DNA of 64,000 nucleotides from positions 178,735 to 242,734 of the forward strand of contig PLLA01000121.1 in the NCBI GenBank assembly GCA_003140835.1. The letters are read 5' to 3'. Below, piece after piece: positions 17,980 through 27,196 of this stretch. Every line of letters starts with the position of its first letter. The stretch's first letter is position 1. A program made the position numbers and the translations under genes. The notes below the pieces were generated by a model, which was not told the DNA's origin, ran no database searches, and saw only the letters and a program-made list of their open reading frames with translations. This DNA comes from Candidatus Tumulicola scandinaviensis (GTDB taxonomy: Bacteria; Vulcanimicrobiota; Vulcanimicrobiia; Vulcanimicrobiales; Vulcanimicrobiaceae).

Positions 17980-19632
17980 TTACACCTTGGGAGGGCGCGT
18001 CGTTCGGCCCAGCGTTTGCGCCAGCCGAGTGGCCATCCGCGCGGCGATGGCATAAATCGAAAGTTGTGGATTGGTTCCCAAGCTCGTCGGAAAAACCGAT
18101 CCATCGAATACGTACAAATTATCGACGAGGTGATGTCGCCCGTTGCCGTCAACGACCGAGTCGCGACCTGCGGCACCCATCGCGCAGCCTCCCATGACGT
18201 GAGCGCTCACTACGCGAGCGAGCAGAATCTCCATCGGAAGGGCGGCGATCTGCGCTCGCGCCTGCTTCCACGACGTGTACGGCCACGCCGATTCGTGCAC
18301 CGGCAGAACGCTTTTTGCGCCCGCAGCGAACTGAATCTCGGCCATCGTCAGAAACGCGCGCCGCATGCCTTCCCACAGGTAATCCGTGATGGGATAGTCC
18401 AAGACCGGTGCGGAGTCGCGTTTCAACTCAACCGTTCCGCCTTGGCTGTCGTCGTGAAACCCGTCGCGCATCAGCGCGAGAATGACTTGCAGGCGCCGCA
18501 GTTCGCCGATGAGCTGGGCGCCACCAACTCCAAATCCCGGCATCGTCACCGCCATCAACAACGGATGAACCGGTGGAACCTCGAGCTTGTAACCCGCCGG
18601 ACCGTCGATCCGGTTTGCGTAGAGAAAGTGATCTGAGTAGATCGACTGCGGTGCGCCGGCAAACGCGTCGACGGCCTTCGGCATTGCAGCCGCCGACAGA
18701 ACGACGGGGTGCAGGAAGGTGCGCGCTCCCAGGCGCCGCTGCGGATCGGGGAGCCGGCTGCGCAGCAGGAGCGCAGGCGTTCCAATCGCCCCGGCTGCCG
18801 CCACGTACGCTTTAGCGCTTACGGTAATGGCGTACGGTAAGGTGGTTTGATCGCGGGCGTCGAGCGCGCTGCAGACCAATCCGGAGATTTCATCCCGCTG
18901 CAAGCTGAAACGCTCGGCTCGCGCGTGATGCACCAGAACCGCGCCCCGGTCGAGCGCCGCTGGAATGGTGGTCACCAGCATCGACTGCTTGGCGTTGATC
19001 GGGCAACCCATTCCACAGTATCCGAGGTTCGCGCAGCCCTTGACGTTACGCGAGACGACCGCGGTGGGAATCCCGAGTCCGCTTGCGCCGCGTTGGAGAA
19101 TCGCGTTGTTTTCGTTGGGCACCACCTGCCAAGGAGTAATGTCGAGGCGGCGTTCCATGCGCTCGAACCAAGGTGCGAGCAGCTCCGGCGAATACTCCGT
19201 AAGACCGTAGCGATCGCGCCAGAACGCGAGCGTCGCCGGCGGCGTGCGAAAACTGCTGGTCCAATTCACGGTCGTCGAGCCGCCGACCGTGCGCCCTTGC
19301 AGAATCGTGATCGCTTTGTCTTTGGTTTTGCGCGCGGCCGACTCCTGATAGAGGTTGGGATACGCTTCGCGCTCGAGCATATGAAAGTCAGTCGAGCTTT
19401 GCAGCGGACCTTCCTCAATCATCACGATGCGCAAGCCGGCCATGCTGAGGATCTCGGCAGCCACACCTCCGCCCGCACCCGTTCCGACGATCGCGACGTC
19501 GGCTTCCACGTGGAGGTCCCGGTCCAACTTCGAGGCGTCGTGCACGATCCAACCCCGCTCGATGCCTGCGACGATCGGGTCGGAAATCGTCACGAAACGA
19601 TCGGCGGACCGGGATATCCGATCCGCGTCCAT
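17980..19632 (-). CDS. GMC-family FAD oxidoreductase
   Basis: A 550-residue flavoprotein of the glucose-methanol-choline family. The FAD motif GTGAGGGVAAEIL lies near residue 50, followed by GGSTTVNWTSSFRTP, a CGMGC segment and the C-terminal catalytic region HVMGGCAMG with TNPQLSIYAIAARMA. Relatives oxidise alcohols or sterols. The ATG at 19632 is selected; it overlaps the end of the upstream gene by 43 bases. Pairing with the small upstream protein resembles gluconate-dehydrogenase-type catalytic and small subunits. Confidence 0.9.
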   Translation of the reverse strand: MDADRISRSADRFVTISDPIVAGIERGWIVHDASKLDRDLHVEADVAIVGTGAGGGVAAEILSMAGLRIVMIEEGPLQSSTDFHMLEREAYPNLYQESAARKTKDKAITILQGRTVGGSTTVNWTSSFRTPPATLAFWRDRYGLTEYSPELLAPWFERMERRLDITPWQVVPNENNAILQRGASGLGIPTAVVSRNVKGCANLGYCGMGCPINAKQSMLVTTIPAALDRGAVLVHHARAERFSLQRDEISGLVCSALDARDQTTLPYAITVSAKAYVAAAGAIGTPALLLRSRLPDPQRRLGARTFLHPVVLSAAAMPKAVDAFAGAPQSIYSDHFLYANRIDGPAGYKLEVPPVHPLLMAVTMPGFGVGGAQLIGELRRLQVILALMRDGFHDDSQGGTVELKRDSAPVLDYPITDYLWEGMRRAFLTMAEIQFAAGAKSVLPVHESAWPYTSWKQARAQIAALPMEILLARVVSAHVMGGCAMGAAGRDSVVDGNGRHHLVDNLYVFDGSVFPTSLGTNPQLSIYAIAARMATRLAQTLGRTTRPPKV

Positions 19633-20129
19633 GAGGCCGGGCCGCCGTACCAGGCTGCCATGACGAGCTGATGGAGTGCTTGATAGCCGCTCCGGAAGAG
19701 CGTGACGCCGCTGAACCGCCAGCGCAAAAGAAAGCTCGCAACTTGGGACCCGCTCGCGTTCGTCCACGAACTCCAAACGCCGGCGGCGAAGCCGCGCGTC
19801 GGCGGAAATTCCAATAACCCAAAGAGCTGGCGCACTTCGTCAACGACGCCGGGCGGCAGCCCGGAAACCGCAACGTCGACGCCGCGTACCGCTTGCACGA
19901 GCGCGGCTCGATAGGCGATCGGCTCGGACGGCAGCACGCCCGCCAGCATCGCGCCGGCGACCGCCGCGATCAATTCTCGATCGCCGCCGCTCAGCACGCG
20001 ATAGCGATAGCCGTTATCGTCGAACGGTGATCCGGCATAGGTATTCGATCGCATGCAGCCCGCCAGCGCGAGCAGCGTGATGCCGGCCAAGCCGGTCTGG
20101 ATGAATTCCCCGCGCGTAAACGGCCGCAT
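19590..20129 (-). CDS. small exported subunit paired with GMC oxidoreductase
   Basis: A 179-residue protein with an N-terminal export signal and lipobox (FIQTGLAGITLLALAGC), so it is likely a lipoprotein. The body is helical and resembles the gluconate 2-dehydrogenase subunit 3 type: about 140 residues ahead of a GMC partner. A single Arg precedes the hydrophobic stretch, so a twin-arginine signal is not convincing. It is translated just before, and overlapping, the GMC gene. Role as chaperone or anchor for the oxidoreductase is inference. Confidence 0.65.
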   Translation of the reverse strand: MRPFTRGEFIQTGLAGITLLALAGCMRSNTYAGSPFDDNGYRYRVLSGGDRELIAAVAGAMLAGVLPSEPIAYRAALVQAVRGVDVAVSGLPPGVVDEVRQLFGLLEFPPTRGFAAGVWSSWTNASGSQVASFLLRWRFSGVTLFRSGYQALHQLVMAAWYGGPASWTRIGYPGPPIVS

Positions 20130-20197
20130 GCGCGGACGTTCGTCGTGCGGCAGGGTTTCACTAGCGGGGTGGAAGTCTTCGTAGCGAAGCGAGTCGC

Positions 20198-21709
20198 ATG
20201 AAACGTCAATCCGCGCCGGAGAGTGCATCCGGGAACTGGATTATCGCGGCGACCGTTCTCGGCTCCGCTCTCGTGTTCATCGACGGTACGATCGTTTCGA
20301 TCGCGCTGCCGATCATTCAAACCGGCTTCGGCGCGAGCACGTTCGACGCGCAGTGGGTCATCGAAGCCTACACGCTGGTTCTGGGCGCGCTCATGCTGCT
20401 TTCCGGAGCGCTTGGCGACCGCTACGGACGCAAGCGCCTTTTCATTAGCGGCGTCGTCGTCTTTGCGATCGGGTCGGCGCTATGCGGACTCGCCCCCACG
20501 ATGCCCGCGCTCATCGCGGCCCGTATTCTGCAAGGGGCCGGCGGAACGATGCTCGCGCCAGCGAGTCTCGCCATCATCGGAGCTTCCTTCGAAGGCGCGG
20601 CGCGCGGGCGCGCCATCGGAACGTGGTCGGGTCTTACCGCCGTAGCCGGCGCCATCGGACCGGTCGCCGGCGGAACCATCGTCGATCACCTCGGCTGGCG
20701 GTGGGTATTCTACATCAATATTCCGCTGGCGGCGGCTGTCGTAGCGATCGCGGTGCGCCGCATGCGCGAGAGTCGCGACGAAACGGCAAGCGGGCCGCTC
20801 GACCTGCTCGGATCGTTGCTCATCACGGTCGGTTTGGGCGCCGTCGTGTACGCCTTCGTGGTCAGCGGACTAGACGGCTGGAATCTCCGCACCGCCGGAG
20901 CGTTGGCGGGCGGCGCGCTGACGCTGGCCATTTTCGTCCTTGTCGAACGGCGGGTCGTCAATCCGATCCTGCCGCTTCAGTTATTCGCCAATCGCGCCTT
21001 CACCGGCATCAACGTCATGACGTTCTTGCTGTACGGCGCGTTGGGCGGCCTCTTCTTCTTTCTTCCATTCGTGATGATCTTGGCCGACGGTTACAGTGCG
21101 ACGTTTACGGGTCTTGCCATGCTGCCGTTTCTGGCATTGATCGTCGGTCTCTCGCGCTACGCCGGAGCGCTCGTCTATCGCGTTGGACGGCGTGCGCTGC
21201 TGGTCACGGGACCGTTCCTGACGGCAGTCGGATTCGTCGCGTTTGCGGCGTTACCGGATCTGCACTACTGGCAAGGCGTGCTTCCAAGCATCGTTTTAAT
21301 CGGCACGGGCATGGGACTCACCGTGGCGCCGCTGGTGGCGACGCTGATCGATTCGGTTCCCGAGCACAACATCGGACTTGCGTCGGGAATCAACAACGCG
21401 ATATCGCGCATCGCCGGCTTGCTCGCGATCGCCATTCTCGGCGCCATGCTCGCGGCGGCCTTTAACGCCCGATTAGACGTCCGCATGAGCGCTGCCGGCC
21501 TCGCGGCGCGACAGCGCAGCGACATCGACGCTCAACGCAGTGCGATGGCCGGGGCACGGCTGCACGATCCGCGCGAGACCAGCGTCGTACGCGCGGCGTA
21601 CGTCGACGGCTTTCGAGTAGCGGCGGCCGCGTGCGCGCTCTTGGCCGCAGGCTCGGCCCTGACGGCGGCAGGAACGCTCGGCGGCGAGCAGCGCCGCGCG
21701 AGTAGTTAG
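20198..21709 (+). CDS. MFS transporter, DHA2/EmrB-like
   Basis: A 503-residue major facilitator protein with about fourteen membrane segments. The first helix carries the DHA2-type motif FIDGTIVSIALPII, and motif A is GDRYGRKRLF. Motif C-like GGTIVDHLGWRWVFYINIP follows, typical of drug/H+ antiporters. It is divergent from the GMC pair with 68 bases between starts. It converges with ettA, with only four bases between the two stops. Confidence 0.92.
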   Translation: MKRQSAPESASGNWIIAATVLGSALVFIDGTIVSIALPIIQTGFGASTFDAQWVIEAYTLVLGALMLLSGALGDRYGRKRLFISGVVVFAIGSALCGLAPTMPALIAARILQGAGGTMLAPASLAIIGASFEGAARGRAIGTWSGLTAVAGAIGPVAGGTIVDHLGWRWVFYINIPLAAAVVAIAVRRMRESRDETASGPLDLLGSLLITVGLGAVVYAFVVSGLDGWNLRTAGALAGGALTLAIFVLVERRVVNPILPLQLFANRAFTGINVMTFLLYGALGGLFFFLPFVMILADGYSATFTGLAMLPFLALIVGLSRYAGALVYRVGRRALLVTGPFLTAVGFVAFAALPDLHYWQGVLPSIVLIGTGMGLTVAPLVATLIDSVPEHNIGLASGINNAISRIAGLLAIAILGAMLAAAFNARLDVRMSAAGLAARQRSDIDAQRSAMAGARLHDPRETSVVRAAYVDGFRVAAAACALLAAGSALTAAGTLGGEQRRASS

Positions 21710-21713
21710 TGCT

Positions 21714-23381
21714 TCACTTGACGGTTAACGGGCGATACCGGATGCGATGCGGACCGGCCGCCGCGTCGCCGAGTCGCGCTCGCTTGTCGGCCTCGTATTC
21801 CTGATAGTTTCCCTCGAAGAAATGCACGCGCGAGTCGCCCTCGAACGCGAGTATATGGGTCGCGATGCGATCCAGGAACCAGCGGTCGTGGCTGACCACC
21901 AGCACCGTGCCGGCAAACTCGCTCAACGCGTCTTCCAGCGCGCGCATCGTCTCGACGTCGAGATCATTCGAGGGTTCATCGAGCAGCAGGACGTTCGCCC
22001 CGCTCAACAACGTCTTCGCGAGATGCAAGCGACCTCGCTCCCCGCCCGAAAGCGTTCCAACGATTTTCTGCTGGTCGCCTCCCTTGAAATTGAACCGTCC
22101 CAAATAAGCCCGGGACGGCATTTGATACTTCCCGACGGTCACGAGATCCAGGCCGCCGCTAACGTCGTCGAACACCGTTTTTTCGTTGTCGAGCGACTCG
22201 CGGCTCTGTTCGACGACGCCGAGCTTGACCGTGGGCCCGATCGCGATCGTGCCGGCGTCGGGCTTTTCACTGCCGGCGATCATGCGAAAAAGCGTCGTCT
22301 TGCCCGCGCCGTTCGGACCGATGATGCCAACGATCGCCCCTGCCGGAATCGTGAAGCTGACGTCGTCCATTAAGAGGCGGTCGCCATAGGCTTTGCTCAC
22401 GTTGGAAAATTCGATCACGCGATCGCCGAGGCGGTCGGCGACGGGAATGAAGATTTCCTGCGTTTCGTTACGCCGCTGATATTCGTAACTGGCGAGTTCC
22501 TCGAAACGCGCGATGCGGCTCTTGTTCTTCGACCGGCGCCCTTGAACGCCCGAACGCACCCATTCCAGTTCGCGTTTGAGGGCTTTTTGACGCGCCGTTT
22601 CGGCGCTATCCTCGCCGGCTAGGCGCTCCTGTTTTTGCTCGAGCCATGAGCTGTAGTTGCCTTTCCATGGAATGCCGCGGCCTCGATCCAGTTCCAGTAT
22701 CCACTCTGCGGCGTTGTCGAGGAAGTAGCGGTCGTGCGTCACGGCGACGACCGTCCCGGGAAAGCGCGCGAGAAACTGTTCCAGCCACTCCACGCTCTCG
22801 GCGTCGAGATGATTGGTCGGCTCGTCGAGCAACAGCATGTCCGGCTTCGAGAGCAGGAGACGGCACAGCGCGACGCGGCGCTTCTCGCCGCCCGACAGCG
22901 GCCCAATCTTCGCGTCCCACGGCGGTAAGCGAAGTGCGTCGGCCGCGATCTCGAGCTGTTGCTCGACGTCGTCGGCGCCTTGCGCGAACAACACCGCCTC
23001 GAGCTTGGCCTGTTCGTCGGCCAACGCTTCGAAGTCCGCGTCGGGTTGTCCGTAGGCCTCGAAAACCTGGTCCAGGCGCTTGCGTGCGGACAACAGTTCT
23101 GAGAGGCCCTCTTCGACGGTTTCGCGGACGGTTTTTTCCGGATCGAGCTTTGGTTCTTGCTCCAGATATCCGACGCTGATATTCGGCATGGCTTTGGCCT
23201 CGCCGTCGATGTCGGTATCGACCCCCGCCATGATGCGAAGCACGGTAGACTTTCCCGCTCCGTTGAGACCGAGGATGCCGATCTTGGCACCCGGCAGGAA
23301 GCTGAGCGAGATATCCTTGAGGATCTGGCGCTTCGGCGGCACGGTCTTGCCGACGCGATACATGGTGTAGACAAACGACAT
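21714..23381 (-). CDS. ettA: energy-dependent translational throttle protein EttA (ABC-F)
   Basis: A 555-residue ABC-F ATPase that binds the ribosomal E site and gates the first elongation cycle according to the ADP/ATP ratio. Two ABC domains are visible: Walker A GLNGAGKST with signature LSGGEKRRVALC, and Walker A GPNGAGKTT with signature LSGGERGRLHLA. The N-terminus (FVYTMYRVGKTVPPKRQI) is the EttA-specific pattern, distinguishing it from Uup and YheS. The ATG at 23381 fits the family start; an upstream open frame has no conservation. Confidence 0.95.
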   Translation of the reverse strand: MSFVYTMYRVGKTVPPKRQILKDISLSFLPGAKIGILGLNGAGKSTVLRIMAGVDTDIDGEAKAMPNISVGYLEQEPKLDPEKTVRETVEEGLSELLSARKRLDQVFEAYGQPDADFEALADEQAKLEAVLFAQGADDVEQQLEIAADALRLPPWDAKIGPLSGGEKRRVALCRLLLSKPDMLLLDEPTNHLDAESVEWLEQFLARFPGTVVAVTHDRYFLDNAAEWILELDRGRGIPWKGNYSSWLEQKQERLAGEDSAETARQKALKRELEWVRSGVQGRRSKNKSRIARFEELASYEYQRRNETQEIFIPVADRLGDRVIEFSNVSKAYGDRLLMDDVSFTIPAGAIVGIIGPNGAGKTTLFRMIAGSEKPDAGTIAIGPTVKLGVVEQSRESLDNEKTVFDDVSGGLDLVTVGKYQMPSRAYLGRFNFKGGDQQKIVGTLSGGERGRLHLAKTLLSGANVLLLDEPSNDLDVETMRALEDALSEFAGTVLVVSHDRWFLDRIATHILAFEGDSRVHFFEGNYQEYEADKRARLGDAAAGPHRIRYRPLTVK

Positions 23382-23427
23382 GGCGGCCTGACGCTTCGAG
23401 GCCGAGGTCCTGTTATACTCGGTGGTA

Positions 23428-23580
23428 ATGCGAACAGAGCCGGGAGCCCATCCGGTCAACCAGGACGAAGCCGACCGCCGGCAACCAGGCCGGCGCGTCC
23501 CGGCTTTGGTCGCCTTGGCGGTGGCCGCGGCGGTCGTCGCCGCGCTCGCCTACCTGCACGCCCGCGGCATAAACTTGTAA
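23428..23580 (+). CDS. small single-pass membrane protein
   Basis: A 50-residue protein with a charged N-terminus (about residues 1-27, rich in Arg, Asp, Pro) and one Ala/Val-rich hydrophobic segment (about 28-43). A TATACT sequence lies about seven bases before the ATG, which would make the message nearly leaderless. No family is recognised. It is divergent from ettA. Support is the membrane-like composition and tidy promoter position only. Confidence 0.4.
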   Translation: MRTEPGAHPVNQDEADRRQPGRRVPALVALAVAAAVVAALAYLHARGINL

Positions 23581-23673
23581 ACGGAAGCTGGCGGCCGCCC
23601 GGCGAAAAGAGGCTTGGTTGGGGAGCGCCGTTCACAGGCTCCCGTACCTCTCTGAAAGGACTCCTTCGTAGCA

Positions 23674-24075
23674 ATGAAGATTCTCGGACGTCTTTCTCTC
23701 GGAGCCGCCCTCTGTACCGCCTTCGCGGTGGCATCGGTTACGCCCGCGCTCGCCACGGCACCGATTCTCGTCAAGCAGTGCTTTGTGACGTCGCCCAAGC
23801 CACTCAGCAAGAACGCCAGCGGCACTCAAATCGACTACATCATCTACGGCAAGAAAGCAGCTGCGAGCATCACGTTTGCGGTCGGCTATCGCAACGCGGC
23901 CCAGCACTTTCTTCGCACCGTCACTGACTACGGTTCGTTCTCACCCGGGACCGAGATCCAGCACCACTTCGATCTCTATAACGACGTGACGTATGCCGGC
24001 AAACAAGTGTCGTCGTGCATTCCGACGCGCGTAAAGTGGGCCGACTCGACGATGTGGGTCGCTCCTTCGCATTAG
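23674..24075 (+). CDS. secreted hypothetical protein
   Basis: A 133-residue exported protein with a clear signal peptide (MKILGRLSLGAALC, cleavage after ALA). The mature part is about 105 residues with two Cys (near the start, CFVTS, and near the end, CIPTR) that could form a disulfide, and is predicted to be beta-rich. No known domain is recognised. A GAAAGGA ribosome binding site precedes the ATG. It is closed by a terminator shared with the convergent permease. Confidence 0.7.
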   Translation: MKILGRLSLGAALCTAFAVASVTPALATAPILVKQCFVTSPKPLSKNASGTQIDYIIYGKKAAASITFAVGYRNAAQHFLRTVTDYGSFSPGTEIQHHFDLYNDVTYAGKQVSSCIPTRVKWADSTMWVAPSH

Positions 24076-24100
24076 GGAAATCTCACGATCGCCGGATCGA

Positions 24101-24126
24101 GAGCTTCGGAGGCAACTCCGGAGCTC
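24101..24126. terminator. hairpin terminator between convergent genes
   Basis: An inverted repeat with 11-base arms (one G-T pair) and a GCAA tetraloop lies between the secreted protein and the APC permease, followed by TTTGGTT. It probably serves the plus-strand gene and may act in both directions. Confidence 0.7.
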
Positions 24127-24131
24127 TTTGG

Positions 24132-25520
24132 TTATTCGGTGACGGTTTGACGCCGGCGCCCAGCGAGATAGACAGCCGCGCCGCTGCCGACCACGAGCGC
24201 GGTCAAGCCGAAGATTTTCAGGACGGATAACACCTTGTCCGGATCGTCATCGGCGGGAAAAACGGCCAGCACCGCAGCCACGACGGTGGTCGCCAATCCG
24301 ACCAAGGCGAAGACGGCGATCGTCCAACGGCCGCCGGGAATGCGCACCGCGCCCGGAGGCGGCGGCTCGGCGTCGAGTTTAATTGCGGATGCGAACAGCA
24401 ACATAAACGGCAGCATGGTAATGAGCACCGTCGAGCTGACGAGAATATCGTACGCGCCCTTCACCGAACTGCCGCCCTGCCCGAGAAAAATAAACACCGC
24501 CGCAATTCCGGCTTGCGTCAACAACGCGGCAACCGGCGAGCCCCAGCGCGGATGCATGCGACCGAAAACCGGCGGTAGATACCGGTCGATGCCGGCCACG
24601 AACGGAATGCGCGCCACCGCGCCGAGCCACGCACCGCAACTGCCCAAACAACTTACCGCAACGAGGACGGCCGCGACCGGTGTGACGACGCTCCAACCGA
24701 TGCGCGCGGCGATCGCCGCAATCGCCTGCATTACGCCCGACGACGCGTTGACGTCGTGCGACGGGAGCGCCGCCATCACCGCGGCGGTTCCTAAAACGTA
24801 GATGACGGCGATCGCCGGAGCGGCCATGGCTAAACCGTACGGAATCGAACGGCGCGGATTGCGGATTTCCCCACCCATAAACGAGATCGCTTCGGGACCC
24901 GTCCATGCAAACGCGATCACCGACCAAAAAATAACGTCTTTGATCGCAAAGCCCGGACGTATCGTCTGCGCCGTCACCGGAGTTGCCGGCCCGAACTTCC
25001 ACCACGCAAGAATTCCGATTCCGATCAGCAGCAGCGTCACGATCCAGCGGCTCGCCGCGCCGACGTTGTTCAACCATTTACCGACATCCAGACCAAGGAC
25101 GTTGACGACGGTGGCCAGCGTCAGTCCAAAGAGCGACACGCCGATGAAGTACCAGGGTGAAAGTCCCAGCGCACCTCCGCTGCCGCCGCCGACGAACAGG
25201 GCGTTTCCGGCGGCAAAGTAGAGCAACGCCGGAAAATACGGAAGGTTGGACGCCCAATACGTCCAGCCCGTAAAGAAGCCGGCGAAGGGTCCGAAAGCGC
25301 GTTTGCTCCACACGTACATGCCGCCTTCGTCGGGGTGACGCGACGTCAAATACACGACGCAGACGGACAGCGGAACGAACATCGCCAGGCAGCCGAGGAC
25401 CCAAACGACCAGCGAGGATGGACCGGCGGCAGCCGCGGTCGCCACCCATTGTAAGTTCGAACCTGCGACCACGAAGAAGAGGGTGACGTCGGCGAGACCC
25501 AGCGTGCGACGCAGTTCCAT
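24132..25520 (-). CDS. APC-family amino acid permease
   Basis: A 462-residue transporter with about twelve membrane segments. The usual GIGAIIG of helix 1 is replaced by VVAGSNLQWVATAAAAG, so it belongs to a different branch of the family from the permease at 2230. The FAWTGPEAISFMGGEIRNPRR stretch (helix 6 to loop) is typical of amino acid permeases. Likely role is proton-coupled amino acid uptake or exchange in the cytoplasmic membrane. Confidence 0.9.
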   Translation of the reverse strand: MELRRTLGLADVTLFFVVAGSNLQWVATAAAAGPSSLVVWVLGCLAMFVPLSVCVVYLTSRHPDEGGMYVWSKRAFGPFAGFFTGWTYWASNLPYFPALLYFAAGNALFVGGGSGGALGLSPWYFIGVSLFGLTLATVVNVLGLDVGKWLNNVGAASRWIVTLLLIGIGILAWWKFGPATPVTAQTIRPGFAIKDVIFWSVIAFAWTGPEAISFMGGEIRNPRRSIPYGLAMAAPAIAVIYVLGTAAVMAALPSHDVNASSGVMQAIAAIAARIGWSVVTPVAAVLVAVSCLGSCGAWLGAVARIPFVAGIDRYLPPVFGRMHPRWGSPVAALLTQAGIAAVFIFLGQGGSSVKGAYDILVSSTVLITMLPFMLLFASAIKLDAEPPPPGAVRIPGGRWTIAVFALVGLATTVVAAVLAVFPADDDPDKVLSVLKIFGLTALVVGSGAAVYLAGRRRQTVTE

Positions 25521-25593
25521 TCGCGAAGGGTGCGGGAGTGCAGCAGCCGCTCCCTTTTCAGCTCGAAGAAGGCGAGCGCGCGGCTATTCCCTC

Positions 25594-25779
25594 GTGCCGG
25601 TTCTCGGCTTAATCGCCAGTCTCGAACGCGAGCGCGACGCCCTCCACGACCAAATCGTCGCTTCCATCGTCGCGCGCGCCACAAAGATCGCTGCCGCCCA
25701 ACGCCTCGGGCGCCTTTACACTAGCGGCGCGCCGACTAACGCCCGCGACATGACCGACGACGTGTTACGCAGCTATTGA
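25594..25779 (+). CDS. possible small helical protein
   Basis: A possible 61-residue protein from a GTG with a helical, charged middle (LIASLERERDALHDQIVASI) and a polar tail. It has no clear ribosome binding site, and its end overlaps the phosphoesterase stop region by seven bases. The frame is open further upstream but with shadow-like Arg-rich composition. Listed because the helical segment looks coding; it may not be a gene. Confidence 0.2.
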   Translation: MPVLGLIASLERERDALHDQIVASIVARATKIAAAQRLGRLYTSGAPTNARDMTDDVLRSY

Positions 25780-27146
25780 GTATCGACCGGCTCGTAGGAT
25801 GGGGCCCGGTGCATGAAGTATCGGCGCGACCGATCCGACGGAATTGGATTGAAGGGCAGCGGCGAAAGCCGCAAGTTGATGGCGTTTCCGATCGACGTCG
25901 CGCGCACGTCGGTGGTCCCCAGCGACCCGAGACCAAACGTTTCTTCGACGTACTTCAAGATGCTGCCGAACTCGTACTGCGTGTGGTCGACGCGCCCCGG
26001 CACGACGTAGGGTGACACGACGATCATCGGAACGCGGAAACCCAAACCGCCGGCGCCGTCCAGGAACGCCGGCGGAACGTGATCGTAGAAGCCGCCCCAG
26101 TCGTCCCAGAGTACGACGATGGTCGTCGAATCCCAATAGTTACTCGAACCAATCGCATTGACGACCGAAGCGACCCATGCGGGTCCCTCGTCCTTAGCGC
26201 GCAAACCGTTCGGATGATCCGAATCCGCGTGATCGGGGATTACCCACGAGAGGGCCGGAAGCGTCCCGTTAGAAATATCGTTGAAGACGTTCGTTTCGGG
26301 TATCGAAATCTTGGTGATCCACTCCGACCCGTAGCGCACGGCGAAGATGGCGTCGAAAGCGTTCCAGAGTGCGCCGTCGGTATTCCCTTTGTGCGGCGGC
26401 GTGTAATATTTCCACGACACGCGGTTCTTATCGAGCAGATCGCGCAGCGTGCCGGTGGGATAGGTAAAACACGGAAACGGCCCCTGGTCGAAAAGGTATT
26501 GACCGCCGGTCGTTATCAGCGACGTCATCGTTCCCGTTGGGGCGTCGCATCCCCAGCTCCACGTGCTCGATGGGTCGTCGACGATGCTCTCGGTGCCGTT
26601 GATGGCCGTGCCGCCGGCGATAAGGTCTTGGTGAGCCGTGAAACTCCCGCTGCCCTGCGTTTGATACATCCGATCGGCCAACACGTAGTTGCGTGCGAGC
26701 GTCCAGTACGGAGCGATCTTTACCGGATCGACGTATTGGTAGGGATATTTGCCCGCGCGCTGGCCGGTTCCCATTTTCGACAGGTCGAACCCGTCCATGT
26801 TCCCGCTGTCGTAGTCCTGCATGTAGGTCGGATAGGTATGGTTGATGTCGAGCGCCGCGAGGTCGACCTTCTTGAGAGGGATGACGGTCCCGTTGTGCAT
26901 CTTCCCGCTGGTCGCTCCGTCGGCACCGGGAAAGGTCGCGAAGAGATTATCGAAGCTTCGATTCTCTTGGATCATGATGACGATGTGTTGGATTTGGGCG
27001 GTGGCGGGGCGCCGACCTAGGCCCGACGACGCCGTTGGAGCGTGCCCAGGCGCGAGGCCCGGCGACAACGGCGAGTTGCCGCCCGAACAGGCGGATAGGA
27101 GGAAGGCGGCTGCGATCGCCGCCGAGACTTTGCACGGACCTGACAT
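25773..27146 (-). CDS. secreted phosphoesterase/phospholipase C-family lipoprotein
   Basis: A 457-residue lipoprotein with a lipobox (FLLSAC-S) and a phosphoesterase domain of the phospholipase C/AcpA type (PF04185). The diagnostic metal-site motif ENRSFDNLF is at about residue 60, with later metal ligands in PDHADSDHP and LWDDWGGFYDHV. It probably hydrolyses phosphate esters or phospholipid head groups outside the cell. The ATG at 27146 follows a GGGGAGA ribosome binding site; an open frame continues far upstream but is antisense to the methyltransferase. Confidence 0.92.
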   Translation of the reverse strand: MSGPCKVSAAIAAAFLLSACSGGNSPLSPGLAPGHAPTASSGLGRRPATAQIQHIVIMIQENRSFDNLFATFPGADGATSGKMHNGTVIPLKKVDLAALDINHTYPTYMQDYDSGNMDGFDLSKMGTGQRAGKYPYQYVDPVKIAPYWTLARNYVLADRMYQTQGSGSFTAHQDLIAGGTAINGTESIVDDPSSTWSWGCDAPTGTMTSLITTGGQYLFDQGPFPCFTYPTGTLRDLLDKNRVSWKYYTPPHKGNTDGALWNAFDAIFAVRYGSEWITKISIPETNVFNDISNGTLPALSWVIPDHADSDHPNGLRAKDEGPAWVASVVNAIGSSNYWDSTTIVVLWDDWGGFYDHVPPAFLDGAGGLGFRVPMIVVSPYVVPGRVDHTQYEFGSILKYVEETFGLGSLGTTDVRATSIGNAINLRLSPLPFNPIPSDRSRRYFMHRAPSYEPVDTQ

Positions 27147-27196
27147 GGAATGGTCTCCCCAACCTGGTTCAGAGTACCCCCAAAGGCGCGAAATTG

